Assembly: GCA_027310605.1 (NCBI GenBank)
Contig: DAIDAN010000046.1
Coordinates: forward strand, 1-5,206
Length of the DNA stretch: 5,206 nucleotides
Direction: 5' to 3'
Origin: Candidatus Aenigmatarchaeota archaeon
GTDB taxonomy: Archaea > Aenigmatarchaeota > Aenigmatarchaeia > Aenigmatarchaeales > DAIDAN01
The notes under the pieces are model-generated. The model was not told the origin of the DNA. It did not search any database and saw nothing but the letters and a program-made list of their open reading frames with translations. This document shows positions 1-3,766 of this stretch, piece by piece. How positions within the stretch are numbered: the first letter of the stretch is position 1; each line of letters starts with the position of its first letter. Made by a program: the position numbers and the translations under genes.

Positions 1-40
1 GTATCAGCGTTTTACCAACTGCCTTAACAAGCATTTTCCA

Positions 41-56
41 AATTCAAGTCTTATTG
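41..56 (-). repeat. 16-nt direct repeat, copy 1
   Basis: AATTCAAGTCTTATTG (plus strand) matches 4748-4763 without a mismatch. It lies about 75 nt upstream of tRNA-Leu. No coding gene is recognisable in 1-131. Confidence 0.5.
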
Positions 57-67
57 ATTTCTGCGGA

Positions 68-97
68 TTTATAAATTTGCGAACGGAACTATATTCT
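68..97 (+). promoter_or_regulatory. Candidate TATA elements upstream of tRNA-Leu
   Basis: Two AT-rich boxes lie upstream of the tRNA-Leu 5' end: TTTATAAAT at 68-76 and CTATATTCT at 89-97. The first is the better archaeal TATA match and would give a leader of roughly 30 nt. The second would start transcription about 10 nt before the tRNA. Which one is used cannot be decided from the sequence. If the tRNA is read through from a gene left of the window, neither may matter. Confidence 0.35.
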
Positions 98-155
98 AAG
101 TTTTTGATTAATTTTTTTTGAAAAAGTTTATGCGGGGGTAGCCAAGCCAGGTCTA

Positions 156-185
156 ACATGTATTCGCAACAAATATGTGGATCAG
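156..185 (+). other. tRNA-Leu intron 1 (D-arm, about position 21/22)
   Basis: This 30-nt insertion shows a near-ideal archaeal bulge-helix-bulge. The exon GGUC (150-153) pairs with GAUC (180-183) as the 4-bp central helix. Each side has a 3-nt bulge, UAA (154-156) and AGA (184-186). An 8-bp intron helix 157-164/172-179 closes a 7-nt loop. Cutting after the second bulge base on each side joins GGTCTA to AGGC, giving the standard Leu D-arm GCC-AAGCCAGGTCTAA-GGC. The outer helix is GCC/GGC (146-148/187-189) with A149 unpaired. Confidence 0.85.
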
Positions 186-194
186 AGGCGCAGG

Positions 195-207
195 ACGGTT
201 GTGCGAT
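195..207 (+). other. tRNA-Leu intron 2 (13 nt, 5' side of anticodon loop)
   Basis: Thirteen bases separate CAGG from ACTTAAG. AC is repeated at both edges (195-196 and 208-209), so the intron may equally be 196-208 or 197-209. GCGCA (188-192) can pair with UGUGC (200-204), leaving a 7-nt loop that contains the 5' cut. This resembles a relaxed bulge-helix-loop rather than a full bulge-helix-bulge. Removal is required to place U33 and the UAA anticodon in a 7-nt loop. Confidence 0.6.
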
Positions 208-214
208 ACTTAAG

Positions 215-271
215 ATTTGGCGCTTAAGTTTTGAGAAATCGAAAACAGGTTTCAATGAGATGTAATTAGGT
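215..271 (+). other. tRNA-Leu intron 3 (canonical 37/38 site)
   Basis: This is about 57 nt and sits next to the anticodon at the usual archaeal position. The edges are uncertain by one base because A occurs at both 215 and 272. The loop bases CUUA can pair with UAGG (267-270), as expected for the central helix of a 37/38 intron. Flanking bulges look like 2 nt instead of 3, so the motif is relaxed. The insert repeats CTTAAG (209-214 and 223-228). Confidence 0.7.
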
Positions 272-283
272 ATCCTGTGGGTA

Positions 284-333
284 AGCCTTTCTTTCTTTTC
301 GCGAAAGAAAGAAAAGAAAGGAATTGCTCCACA
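284..333 (+). other. tRNA-Leu intron 4 (variable arm)
   Basis: This is a 50-nt insertion with good bulge-helix-bulge geometry. The outer pairs are CUG/UAG (275-277/335-337). The 3' bulge is CAU (332-334), the central helix UGGG/UCCA (278-281/328-331), and the 5' bulge UAA (282-284). Two G-C pairs (285-286/326-327) begin the intron helix. Inside is a 12-13 bp pyrimidine/purine hairpin, CTTTCTTTCTTT...AAAGAAAGAAAAG, around the loop TCGCG (299-303). Splicing leaves GGGTA joined to TTAGTCCC, a plausible class II variable arm. Confidence 0.8.
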
Positions 334-424
334 TTAGTCCCTTCACCAGTTCAAATCTGGTCCCCCGCACCAAAAATGAAAGAATATAAGGATTACATTG
401 CAATAGTTCTCCGCCAGAAATGCG

Positions 425-433
425 TTATAAATA
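425..433 (+). promoter_or_regulatory. TATA box of the L18e transcript
   Basis: TTATAAATA sits 45 nt (start to start) before the L18e ATG, with a purine-rich BRE-like stretch just upstream. The expected transcription start is near 452-458, giving a leader just long enough for the GTGAT ribosome-binding site. The S9 promoter has the same spacing. Confidence 0.65.
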
Positions 434-460
434 GCATCTGCCATATTTGTTTTGCTAAAA

Positions 461-465
461 GTGAT
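461..465 (+). promoter_or_regulatory. Shine-Dalgarno GTGAT of L18e
   Basis: GTGAT complements the archaeal 16S 3' end (AUCAC within AUCACCUCCU) and lies exactly 4 nt before ATG 470. It selects that start over the in-frame upstream codon at 452. Confidence 0.75.
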
Positions 466-469
466 ATTG

Positions 470-835
470 ATGCCAAAACGAACAGGACCTTCAAACCCGG
501 AGCTGCAGAAGATGATAGCGGAATTGCGAGGCAGGGGGTTCAGGGAGAAGTCAGGCTTTTTGATAAAAATAGCTGACGAACTTGCAAAGCCGGCAAGAAG
601 CAGGACAAGCGTAAACATATCGAAGCTCGAAAGGGCGTGCAGCGCAAACGAGGAAGCGATAGTCCCCGGAAAATTGCTTGCAGACGGGGTGCTGACAAAA
701 CCGCTGAATGTGGCGTGTTTCTCGGAATCAGAAACAGCGAGGAAAAAAATCGAAAAAGCTGGGGGAAAACTGATTTCAATAGAGCAGCTTGTTGAAAAAA
801 ATCCGAAAGGCACGGGTGTCAGGATTATATGCTGA
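470..835 (+). CDS. rpl18e: 50S ribosomal protein L18e
   Basis: This is a 121-residue archaeal/eukaryotic-type large-subunit protein (L18e, in the uL15/L18e fold family) that binds 23S rRNA. Family signatures visible are the N-terminal PKRTGPSNPEL (2-12), the VNISKLER segment (48-55), VPGKLLADG (65-73), the helix EKAGGKLISIEQL (95-107), and the C-terminal NPKGTGVRI (111-119). Length is typical for archaea. ATG 470 is preferred over the upstream in-frame ATG 452 because it is preceded by GTGAT at 4-nt spacing and because MPKR is the usual beginning. It is the first protein gene after tRNA-Leu and has its own TATA box. Its stop overlaps the start of the next gene within ATGCTGA, suggesting translational coupling. 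Confidence 0.96.
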   Translation: MPKRTGPSNPELQKMIAELRGRGFREKSGFLIKIADELAKPARSRTSVNISKLERACSANEEAIVPGKLLADGVLTKPLNVACFSESETARKKIEKAGGKLISIEQLVEKNPKGTGVRIIC

Positions 836-1053
836 ATGAAGAAAAAAGAATCGACTACAAGAATTTGGACCTTTTGTTTAATGAAGCGAAAAGGTTGCTC
901 AACGAAAAGAGTCTCTCAAGAACGGAGATAGCGAACTTGATAACTGATAACAATCCGAAAAAACAACCTTTGGTTTATAATTTGTTGGGAGAAGTGTTCA
1001 GGAAGTACTCTGGATTTGAATGTAAGGGAAGAAAATATTCGTTAAAGTTGTGA
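829..1053 (+). CDS. Small unidentified protein, possible winged helix-turn-helix
   Basis: This is a 74-residue product I do not recognise. It is wedged between L18e and L13, which are normally adjacent. It starts at ATG 829, overlapping the L18e stop by 7 nt, and ends just before the L13 start. Its TGA (1051-1053) lies inside the L13 Shine-Dalgarno GTGAT. GGTG (815-818) is the only SD-like sequence and its spacing of 10 nt is poor, so expression may depend on coupling to L18e. Predicted helices are residues 10-25, 30-38 and 47-60, followed by a short beta-like tail, FECKGRKYSLKL (63-74). That order, with SRTEIANLI as the second helix, resembles a winged helix-turn-helix, which is my inference only. 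Codons are clearly more AT-rich than in L13 or S9, which may mean later acquisition. Confidence 0.65.
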   Translation: MLNEEKRIDYKNLDLLFNEAKRLLNEKSLSRTEIANLITDNNPKKQPLVYNLLGEVFRKYSGFECKGRKYSLKL

Positions 1054-1054
1054 T
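1050..1054 (+). promoter_or_regulatory. Shine-Dalgarno GTGAT of L13
   Basis: GTGAT ends 4 nt before ATG 1059. The GTG within it could be misread as an in-frame start at 1050. The identical arrangement at L18e and S9 shows it is the ribosome-binding site. Confidence 0.75.
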
Positions 1055-1058
1055 TCCA

Positions 1059-1508
1059 ATGCCGGAAAAAAAAGAAACAGCGATAAAGCAAACCGTCATC
1101 AATGCGGAAGGCGCAGTTCTCGGAAGGCTCGCGTCAACGGTCGCGAAAAGGCTGCTGAATGGCGAGGATGTTGCAGTCACAAACATCGAGAAGGCGATAA
1201 TAACGGGCGAGCCTGACATGATTTACCAGAAATACCGCGAAAAGCGCGAGCGCGGCGACAGGAACCGCGGGCCTTTTTATCCGAGGCAGCCGGACAGGCT
1301 TTTCCAGCGCGTTGTGCGCGGGATGCTGCCCTACAAGCAGAGGAGGGGGATGGATGCGCTGAGGAGGCTGAAAATCATCGCTGAAAAGTCAGATGCTACG
1401 GGGGAGCGAATTTCGAAAAGCATCGCGGACATAAAATCGAAATACGAGACAGTCGGAAACTTGTGCGAGCGCCTCGGCGCGAACCCGAGATGGAAAATTG
1501 AAAAATAA
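1059..1508 (+). CDS. rpl13: 50S ribosomal protein L13 (uL13)
   Basis: This is a 149-residue large-subunit protein of the universal uL13 family, within the usual archaeal length range. The N-terminal signature is INAEGAVLGRLAS (14-26), followed by the basic helix AKRLLNGEDVAVTN (29-42). The loop RGPFYPRQPDRLFQ (70-83) and the conserved RVVRGMLPYK (84-93) follow. The C-terminal 40 residues form a charged helix typical of archaeal members. The start is ATG 1059, set by GTGAT at 4-nt spacing. No good TATA box is seen at the right distance, so it is probably read from the L18e promoter together with the small gene before it. Directly after its TAA comes one copy of the post-stop element described in findings. 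Confidence 0.96.
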   Translation: MPEKKETAIKQTVINAEGAVLGRLASTVAKRLLNGEDVAVTNIEKAIITGEPDMIYQKYREKRERGDRNRGPFYPRQPDRLFQRVVRGMLPYKQRRGMDALRRLKIIAEKSDATGERISKSIADIKSKYETVGNLCERLGANPRWKIEK

Positions 1509-1515
1509 AAAATCG

Positions 1516-1538
1516 ATACGGCTTGATTTCAGGAACGC
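1516..1538 (+). repeat. Post-stop element, copy A (after L13)
   Basis: ATACGGCTTGATT followed by TCAGGAACGC begins 7 nt after the L13 stop. The first 13 bases are identical to copy C (3869-3881, minus). The whole differs from copy B (2551-2573) by transitions and one G insertion. Function unknown. Confidence 0.5.
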
Positions 1539-1592
1539 TATGGCGAACAACGGAACCAGCGTAAATGAAACTCATTCCATATCGCGAAACGC

Positions 1593-1600
1593 TTTTAATA
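1593..1600 (+). promoter_or_regulatory. TATA box of S9
   Basis: TTTTAATA is preceded by CGAAACGC, which suits a BRE, and begins 45 nt before ATG 1638. This matches the L18e promoter spacing. It implies S9 can be transcribed separately from L13, in agreement with the 129-nt gap between them. Confidence 0.6.
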
Positions 1601-1628
1601 GCGCAACTGCAATTCAATCGATAATGAA

Positions 1629-1633
1629 GTGAT
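1629..1633 (+). promoter_or_regulatory. Shine-Dalgarno GTGAT of S9
   Basis: GTGAT is followed by TTTT and ATG 1638, the same 4-nt spacing as for L18e and L13. It rules out the in-frame GTG at 1629 as the start. Confidence 0.75.
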
Positions 1634-1637
1634 TTTT

Positions 1638-2159
1638 ATGCCGGAAGAAAAAAGAAGCGGGGGAACCGCACGAAAACCGGAGGTTTTCGGCGTAGCCGGA
1701 AACGAAGTTTCCGTGCACGTTGGGGGCGAAGCCCCCCGAGCGGAGCAAAAAGTCAAGAAAGAAAAGCCGGTTTTCACGGTCGGGAAGAGGAAGGTTGCGG
1801 AGGCCCGCGCGATATCAACTAAAGGCGTCGGGAAAGTTTTGATAAACGGGATTCCGCTTGAGATTTTCGAGCCCGCGCTCGCGCGCGAGATGATTTCCGA
1901 GCCGCTGGCGCTCGCAGGCGATGCCGCGAAGCAGGCAGACATCTCCGTGAGGACGGAGGGCGGCGGAATAATGGGACAGGCCGAGGCCGCGAGGCAGGCT
2001 GTCGCGAAAGCGCTTGTAGAATTTGACATAAACCTGAAGCCGCTTTTCCTGCATTACGACCGCTCCCTCCTTGTGGCAGACCCGCGCAGGAACGAGCCGC
2101 ACAAGCCAAGCAGGAGCAAGGACGGGCCGAGAAGGCACAAGCAGCGCAGCAAGAGATAA
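1638..2159 (+). CDS. rps9: 30S ribosomal protein S9 (uS9) with N-terminal extension
   Basis: This is a 173-residue small-subunit protein; archaeal uS9 is usually about 130-135. The conserved domain begins near residue 46 with FTVGKRKVAEARA. It contains GVGKVLINGIPLE, the signature EGGGIMGQAEAARQAVAKAL (107-126), and a basic tail ending in SKR. The terminal arginine is the residue that reaches the P-site tRNA in this family. The first 45 residues are extra and look disordered and charged. Residues 11-27 are encoded by a two-hairpin palindromic element (1668-1716) that recurs between genes at 2647-2698. Residues 29-33 come from a further hairpin (1722-1736). The start at ATG 1638 is fixed by GTGAT and a TATA box, so the extension is probably translated. 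It is followed after 188 nt by rpoN. Confidence 0.95.
   Translation: MPEEKRSGGTARKPEVFGVAGNEVSVHVGGEAPRAEQKVKKEKPVFTVGKRKVAEARAISTKGVGKVLINGIPLEIFEPALAREMISEPLALAGDAAKQADISVRTEGGGIMGQAEAARQAVAKALVEFDINLKPLFLHYDRSLLVADPRRNEPHKPSRSKDGPRRHKQRSKR
1668..1716 (+). repeat. Two-arm palindromic element inside the S9 coding sequence
   Basis: Outer stem GCAC/GTGC (1668-1671/1713-1716) encloses two perfect hairpins. The first is CGAAAACC-GGA-GGTTTTCG (1671-1689). The second is CGGAAAC-GAA-GTTTCCG (1697-1713). Read on the same strand, it aligns along its full length with the reverse complement of 2647-2698. Arm pairing is conserved while arm sequence and length differ. It is in frame with S9. Confidence 0.8.
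1722..1736 (+). repeat. Additional GAA-loop hairpin in the S9 extension
   Basis: GGGGGC-GAA-GCCCCC is a perfect 6-bp hairpin six bases after the palindromic element. It has the same GAA triloop as the element's second arm. A weaker hairpin, GCGG-GGGAA-CCGC, precedes the element at 1657-1669, so almost the whole of 1657-1736 is a chain of hairpins. Confidence 0.6.
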
Positions 2160-2288
2160 GAAATATAGAGAAAGAAAATTATAAGAACAACCTAAAGTCG
2201 ATTTTTCCGTAACTGATGTTGATAATGAACCAAAATGAAAAATCGCGACAATAAAAAAACTTTCAGGTTTTCAAACTAAAAGCAATAC

Positions 2289-2296
2289 TTTAAATA
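2289..2296 (+). promoter_or_regulatory. Candidate TATA box of rpoN
   Basis: TTTAAATA lies 59 nt before ATG 2348, giving a predicted leader of about 30 nt that includes the AGGT ribosome-binding site. TTAAAAATA at 2324-2332 is an alternative but would put the transcript start at or beyond the ATG. The 188-nt gap after S9 is AT-rich and also has a T5 run at 2202-2206 that could act as a U-rich stop for S9. Confidence 0.45.
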
Positions 2297-2336
2297 AATC
2301 GGAATCGCTGAAAACTTATTAACTTAAAAATAAAAA

Positions 2337-2340
2337 AGGT
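2337..2340 (+). promoter_or_regulatory. Shine-Dalgarno AGGT of rpoN
   Basis: AGGT pairs with ACCU of the 16S tail and ends 7 nt before ATG 2348. That is the same register as GTGAT at 4 nt in the other genes (AGGTGAT-N4-ATG). It favours the first of three consecutive ATG codons. Confidence 0.55.
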
Positions 2341-2347
2341 TTTAAAA

Positions 2348-2542
2348 ATGATGATGCCAGTCCGATGCTTTTCCTGCGGGAAGCCGCTCGCGCACCTGTG
2401 GGAGCAGTACAAGGCGCGCGTGGAAAAGGGCGAAGACCCGAAAAAGGTTCTGGACGAACTCGGCGTCAAGGACTACTGCTGCCGCGCGGCTTTCGTCGGC
2501 AATGTCGAGCTTGTGAAGCAGGTCGGCAAGTTCAGGAGATGA
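2348..2542 (+). CDS. rpoN: DNA-directed RNA polymerase subunit N (Rpb10 homologue)
   Basis: This is a 64-residue subunit of archaeal RNA polymerase, the equivalent of eukaryotic Rpb10, which helps anchor the D/L platform to the large subunits. The zinc site is complete: CFSCGK (C7, C10) and the vicinal pair C44-C45 in KDYCCRAAF. Length matches the family. MMMPVRCFSCG mirrors the common MIIPVRCFTCG beginning, which together with the AGGT spacing supports ATG 2348. It follows S9 as in many archaea. The codons after its TGA carry copy B of the post-stop element. Confidence 0.97.
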   Translation: MMMPVRCFSCGKPLAHLWEQYKARVEKGEDPKKVLDELGVKDYCCRAAFVGNVELVKQVGKFRR

Positions 2543-2550
2543 AAACCAGG

Positions 2551-2573
2551 TATGGTTTGATTTGCAGGAACGC
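2551..2573 (+). repeat. Post-stop element, copy B (after rpoN)
   Basis: TATGGTTTGATTT followed by GCAGGAACGC begins 8 nt after the rpoN stop. It matches copy A after L13 in sequence, order and distance from the stop. Most differences are C/T or A/G changes. Confidence 0.5.
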
Positions 2574-2646
2574 GCATTGCTAATGAGTTTGCAGATACGC
2601 TGGTTAAGTTATTCGCACACAAACAGCTGTAACAGCGTGCTGATTT

Positions 2647-2698
2647 GCACGGAAAGCGAAGCTTTCCGGCATGCCGAAAATCTTTCAGATTTTCGTGC
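2647..2698 (-). repeat. Two-arm palindromic element, intergenic copy
   Basis: GCAC/GTGC ends enclose two perfect hairpins on the plus strand. One is CGGAAAGC-GAA-GCTTTCCG (2650-2668, 8 bp) and the other CGAAAATCT-TTC-AGATTTTCG (2675-2695, 9 bp), joined by the palindrome GCATGC. Its minus strand aligns end to end with 1668-1716 in S9. It lies between the convergent genes rpoN and the ZIP transporter. The remainder of this 233-nt gap shows no gene. Confidence 0.8.
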
Positions 2699-2718
2699 AT
2701 TGTGAATTCGCTAGTAAT

Positions 2719-2737
2719 GAACGGCAGTTCCGTTTTT
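2719..2737 (+). terminator. Terminator-like hairpin with T-run after rpoN
   Basis: AACGG-CAGTT-CCGTT forms a 5-bp stem ending in TTTTT (2733-2737). It faces the plus strand and lies about 180 nt beyond rpoN. Archaeal termination depends mainly on the U-run, so the hairpin may be incidental. Confidence 0.4.
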
Positions 2738-2743
2738 GTTGGC

Positions 2744-2754
2744 TCAAGCCGTAA
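2744..2754 (-). repeat. Possible post-stop element, copy D (after ZIP gene)
   Basis: On the minus strand TTACGGCTTGA begins 21 nt after the ZIP stop. It shares TACGGCTTGA with copies A and C but lacks the following TT and the CAGGAACGC part, so it is a weaker member. Confidence 0.3.
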
Positions 2755-2775
2755 TGAATTACAACATTCTTTTTC

Positions 2776-3504
2776 TCAAATCAGCGAAGTCAGCGCGGCA
2801 ATCAGGATTATTCCGAGCGCCATCGCCGCGATTATCCTTTTTGACGGATGGCTTCTGGTCTCCGGCAGGAGCGTCGAGGCGCCGATGTAGATGAATTCCC
2901 CGACGAAGAAGGCGAGAATGTACGCAAGCGCCGATTCCGGAATAGCCAAAAATGTCGTGGCAACAAGGCCGAGAACGGGCGCGAGCGCGTCAAGCCCGAG
3001 GAAAAGCGCGGCACTTCTCGCGGAATGGTTGTTCCTGAGCATCACCGCAACCGTGTTGATGCCGTCGGTCATGTCATGGAAAATCACCGCGAGCGCGACT
3101 ATCAATCCGGCGGAAAAACTTATTTGGAATGAAATTCCGATGGCCGCGCCGTCAAGGAAGCTGTGAATCGCGAGGCTTCCCGCTCCCACGGGCCCGAGAA
3201 TGTGCGGGTGCGGATGCTCCCCGCCGAGGTGGTGGGTCGCGAAAAACTTTTCCAGAAGGCTGTACAGGAAGAAAGCGCCGACTATCGTGAGCATGACCGC
3301 CCTTACGGGAACCGCGGACTTTGCAGCGGTGTCTATGCCTTCCGGCAATATGTCAAGGAACGCGGCCGCGATTATGCTTCCCGCCGCGAACGCGAAAAAA
3401 TAAGGCAGGCTCTTCCTGAACTTCAATATTACGAATCCGCCGAGCAGCGTTGACATAAACGTTGCTAGCGCCAGAAGATAAATGAGGATGTTCATAAATG
3501 ACAT
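2776..3504 (-). CDS. ZIP-family divalent metal transporter
   Basis: This is a 242-residue integral membrane protein of the ZIP (ZRT/IRT-like) family, which imports Zn2+, Fe2+ or similar metals into the cytoplasm. About eight hydrophobic segments span the length. A His-rich cytoplasmic-type loop, HHLGGEHPHPH (91-101), lies between the third and fourth. The metal site in segment 4 is HSFLDG (114-119) and in segment 5 HDMTDG (143-148). The latter has Asp where many ZIPs have HEIPE or HEIPH. FVGEFIYIG in a later segment is also typical. The metal cannot be named. ATG 3504 is reported. ATG 3495 (MNILIY) is equally possible, since an AT-rich box near 3516-3523 would start transcription close to it and no Shine-Dalgarno is present. 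It lies 24 nt downstream of tRNA-Pro on the same strand. Confidence 0.9.
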   Translation of the reverse strand: MSFMNILIYLLALATFMSTLLGGFVILKFRKSLPYFFAFAAGSIIAAAFLDILPEGIDTAAKSAVPVRAVMLTIVGAFFLYSLLEKFFATHHLGGEHPHPHILGPVGAGSLAIHSFLDGAAIGISFQISFSAGLIVALAVIFHDMTDGINTVAVMLRNNHSARSAALFLGLDALAPVLGLVATTFLAIPESALAYILAFFVGEFIYIGASTLLPETRSHPSKRIIAAMALGIILIAALTSLI

Positions 3505-3528
3505 TTTATTTTCATTTATTAATATTTT

Positions 3529-3697
3529 TGGTGGGCCCGCGGAGACGGGGAGACACCGTAGGTTTCTCCCAACGGTTCCCTCTTCCCTTTAATATGTTTC
3601 TTTTGCTTGAGGTTTTCTTTTTGAAAGAAAACCTCATTTGAACTCCGGTCGCTAGCACCCCAAGCTAGTATCCTGAACCAAGCTAGACTACGAGCCC
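3529..3697 (-). tRNA. tRNA-Pro(GGG) interrupted in the T-loop
   Basis: On the minus strand the acceptor GGGCTCG (3697-3691) pairs with CGGGCCC (3539-3533) with one G-U pair. A and an encoded CCA (3531-3529) follow. The D-stem GTCT pairs with GGAT using wobbles. The anticodon stem is perfect, CTAGC/GCTAG (3668-3664/3656-3652), around loop TTGGGGT with anticodon GGG, which reads CCC and CCU for proline. The T-stem CGGAG (3647-3643) and loop TTCAAAT (3642-3636) are separated from the partner CTCCG (3544-3540) by 91 extra nt. Without the insert the mature tRNA is 78 nt including CCA. Identity is secure. Whether the insert is removed, or the gene is dead, is open. Confidence 0.85.
3545..3635 (-). 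other. 91-nt insertion in the tRNA-Pro T-loop (intron candidate)
   Basis: This lies between T-loop position 59/60 or 60/61. One base is ambiguous because T occurs at both edges (3636 and 3545). Its 5' end on the minus strand is a perfect 12-bp hairpin with a 3-nt loop (3635-3609), starting immediately at the exon edge. Its 3' part can form GGGAGA/TCTCCC (3570-3565/3553-3548) or ACCGT/ACGGT (3576-3572/3559-3555). I could not build a bulge-helix-bulge across the junctions. GTCTCC occurs twice at the 3' edge (3554-3549 and 3546-3541). Confidence 0.6.
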
Positions 3698-3722
3698 TTG
3701 ATGGAATTTATGAGGGTAAAGG

Positions 3723-3731
3723 TATTTATTA
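3723..3731 (-). promoter_or_regulatory. TATA box of tRNA-Pro
   Basis: The minus strand reads TAATAAATA, centred about 30 nt before the tRNA 5' base at 3697, so transcription should begin within a few bases of it. Upstream at 3744-3761 is a 6-bp inverted repeat ACTCGA/TCGAGT that could be a regulatory site. Confidence 0.6.
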
Positions 3732-3766
3732 CATAATGTCCGGACTCGATATGTTTCGAGTTCACG

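Larger units (their letters stand above)
132..372 (+). tRNA. tRNA-Leu(UAA) precursor with four introns
   Basis: The ends form a perfect 7-bp acceptor stem, GCGGGGG (132-138) with CCCCCGC (362-368), followed by A and an encoded CCA (370-372). The T-arm ACCAG-TTCAAAT-CTGGT is at 345-361. Bases 8-9 (TA) and the D-stem GCC (141-143) pair with GGC (187-189). The anticodon arm assembles as CAGGA-CTTAAGA-TCCTG, with anticodon UAA, from pieces at 191-194, 208-214 and 272-277. A class II variable arm GGG...CCC comes from 279-283 and 334-341. This needs removal of about 30, 13, 57 and 50 nt, leaving 91 nt including CCA, a normal length for tRNA-Leu. A tRNA-Leu just upstream of L18e-L13-S9 is also found in the Haloarcula S9 operon, which supports the call. 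Identity is secure. The exact splice points in the anticodon loop are less so. Confidence 0.9.

Noticed and set aside
7..23. Minus strand GGCAGTTGGTAAAACGC resembles a tRNA D-arm running off the left edge
   Set aside because: The preceding bases do not give a clear acceptor stem and GC...GC D-stem pairing is irregular; too little sequence remains to judge.
343..813. 156-codon open frame on the minus strand opposite L18e
   Set aside because: It is the antisense shadow of a clear ribosomal protein gene and overlaps the tRNA-Leu 3' end.
1815..2138. Two minus-strand frames opposite S9
   Set aside because: GC-rich antisense frames are expected opposite this codon use; there are no start signals or domains.
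2703..2717. GAATTCGCTAGTAAT resembles a conserved 16S rRNA segment
   Set aside because: The flanking sequence does not match rRNA, so this is a short chance similarity.
2645..2890. 81-codon plus frame through the palindromic element and the ZIP 3' end
   Set aside because: It is largely antisense to the ZIP gene and begins inside a structured repeat.
3548..3576. H-type pseudoknot in the tRNA-Pro insert
   Set aside because: The two stems interleave, but the connecting loop across the first stem is only one base, too short; they are better seen as alternative hairpins.
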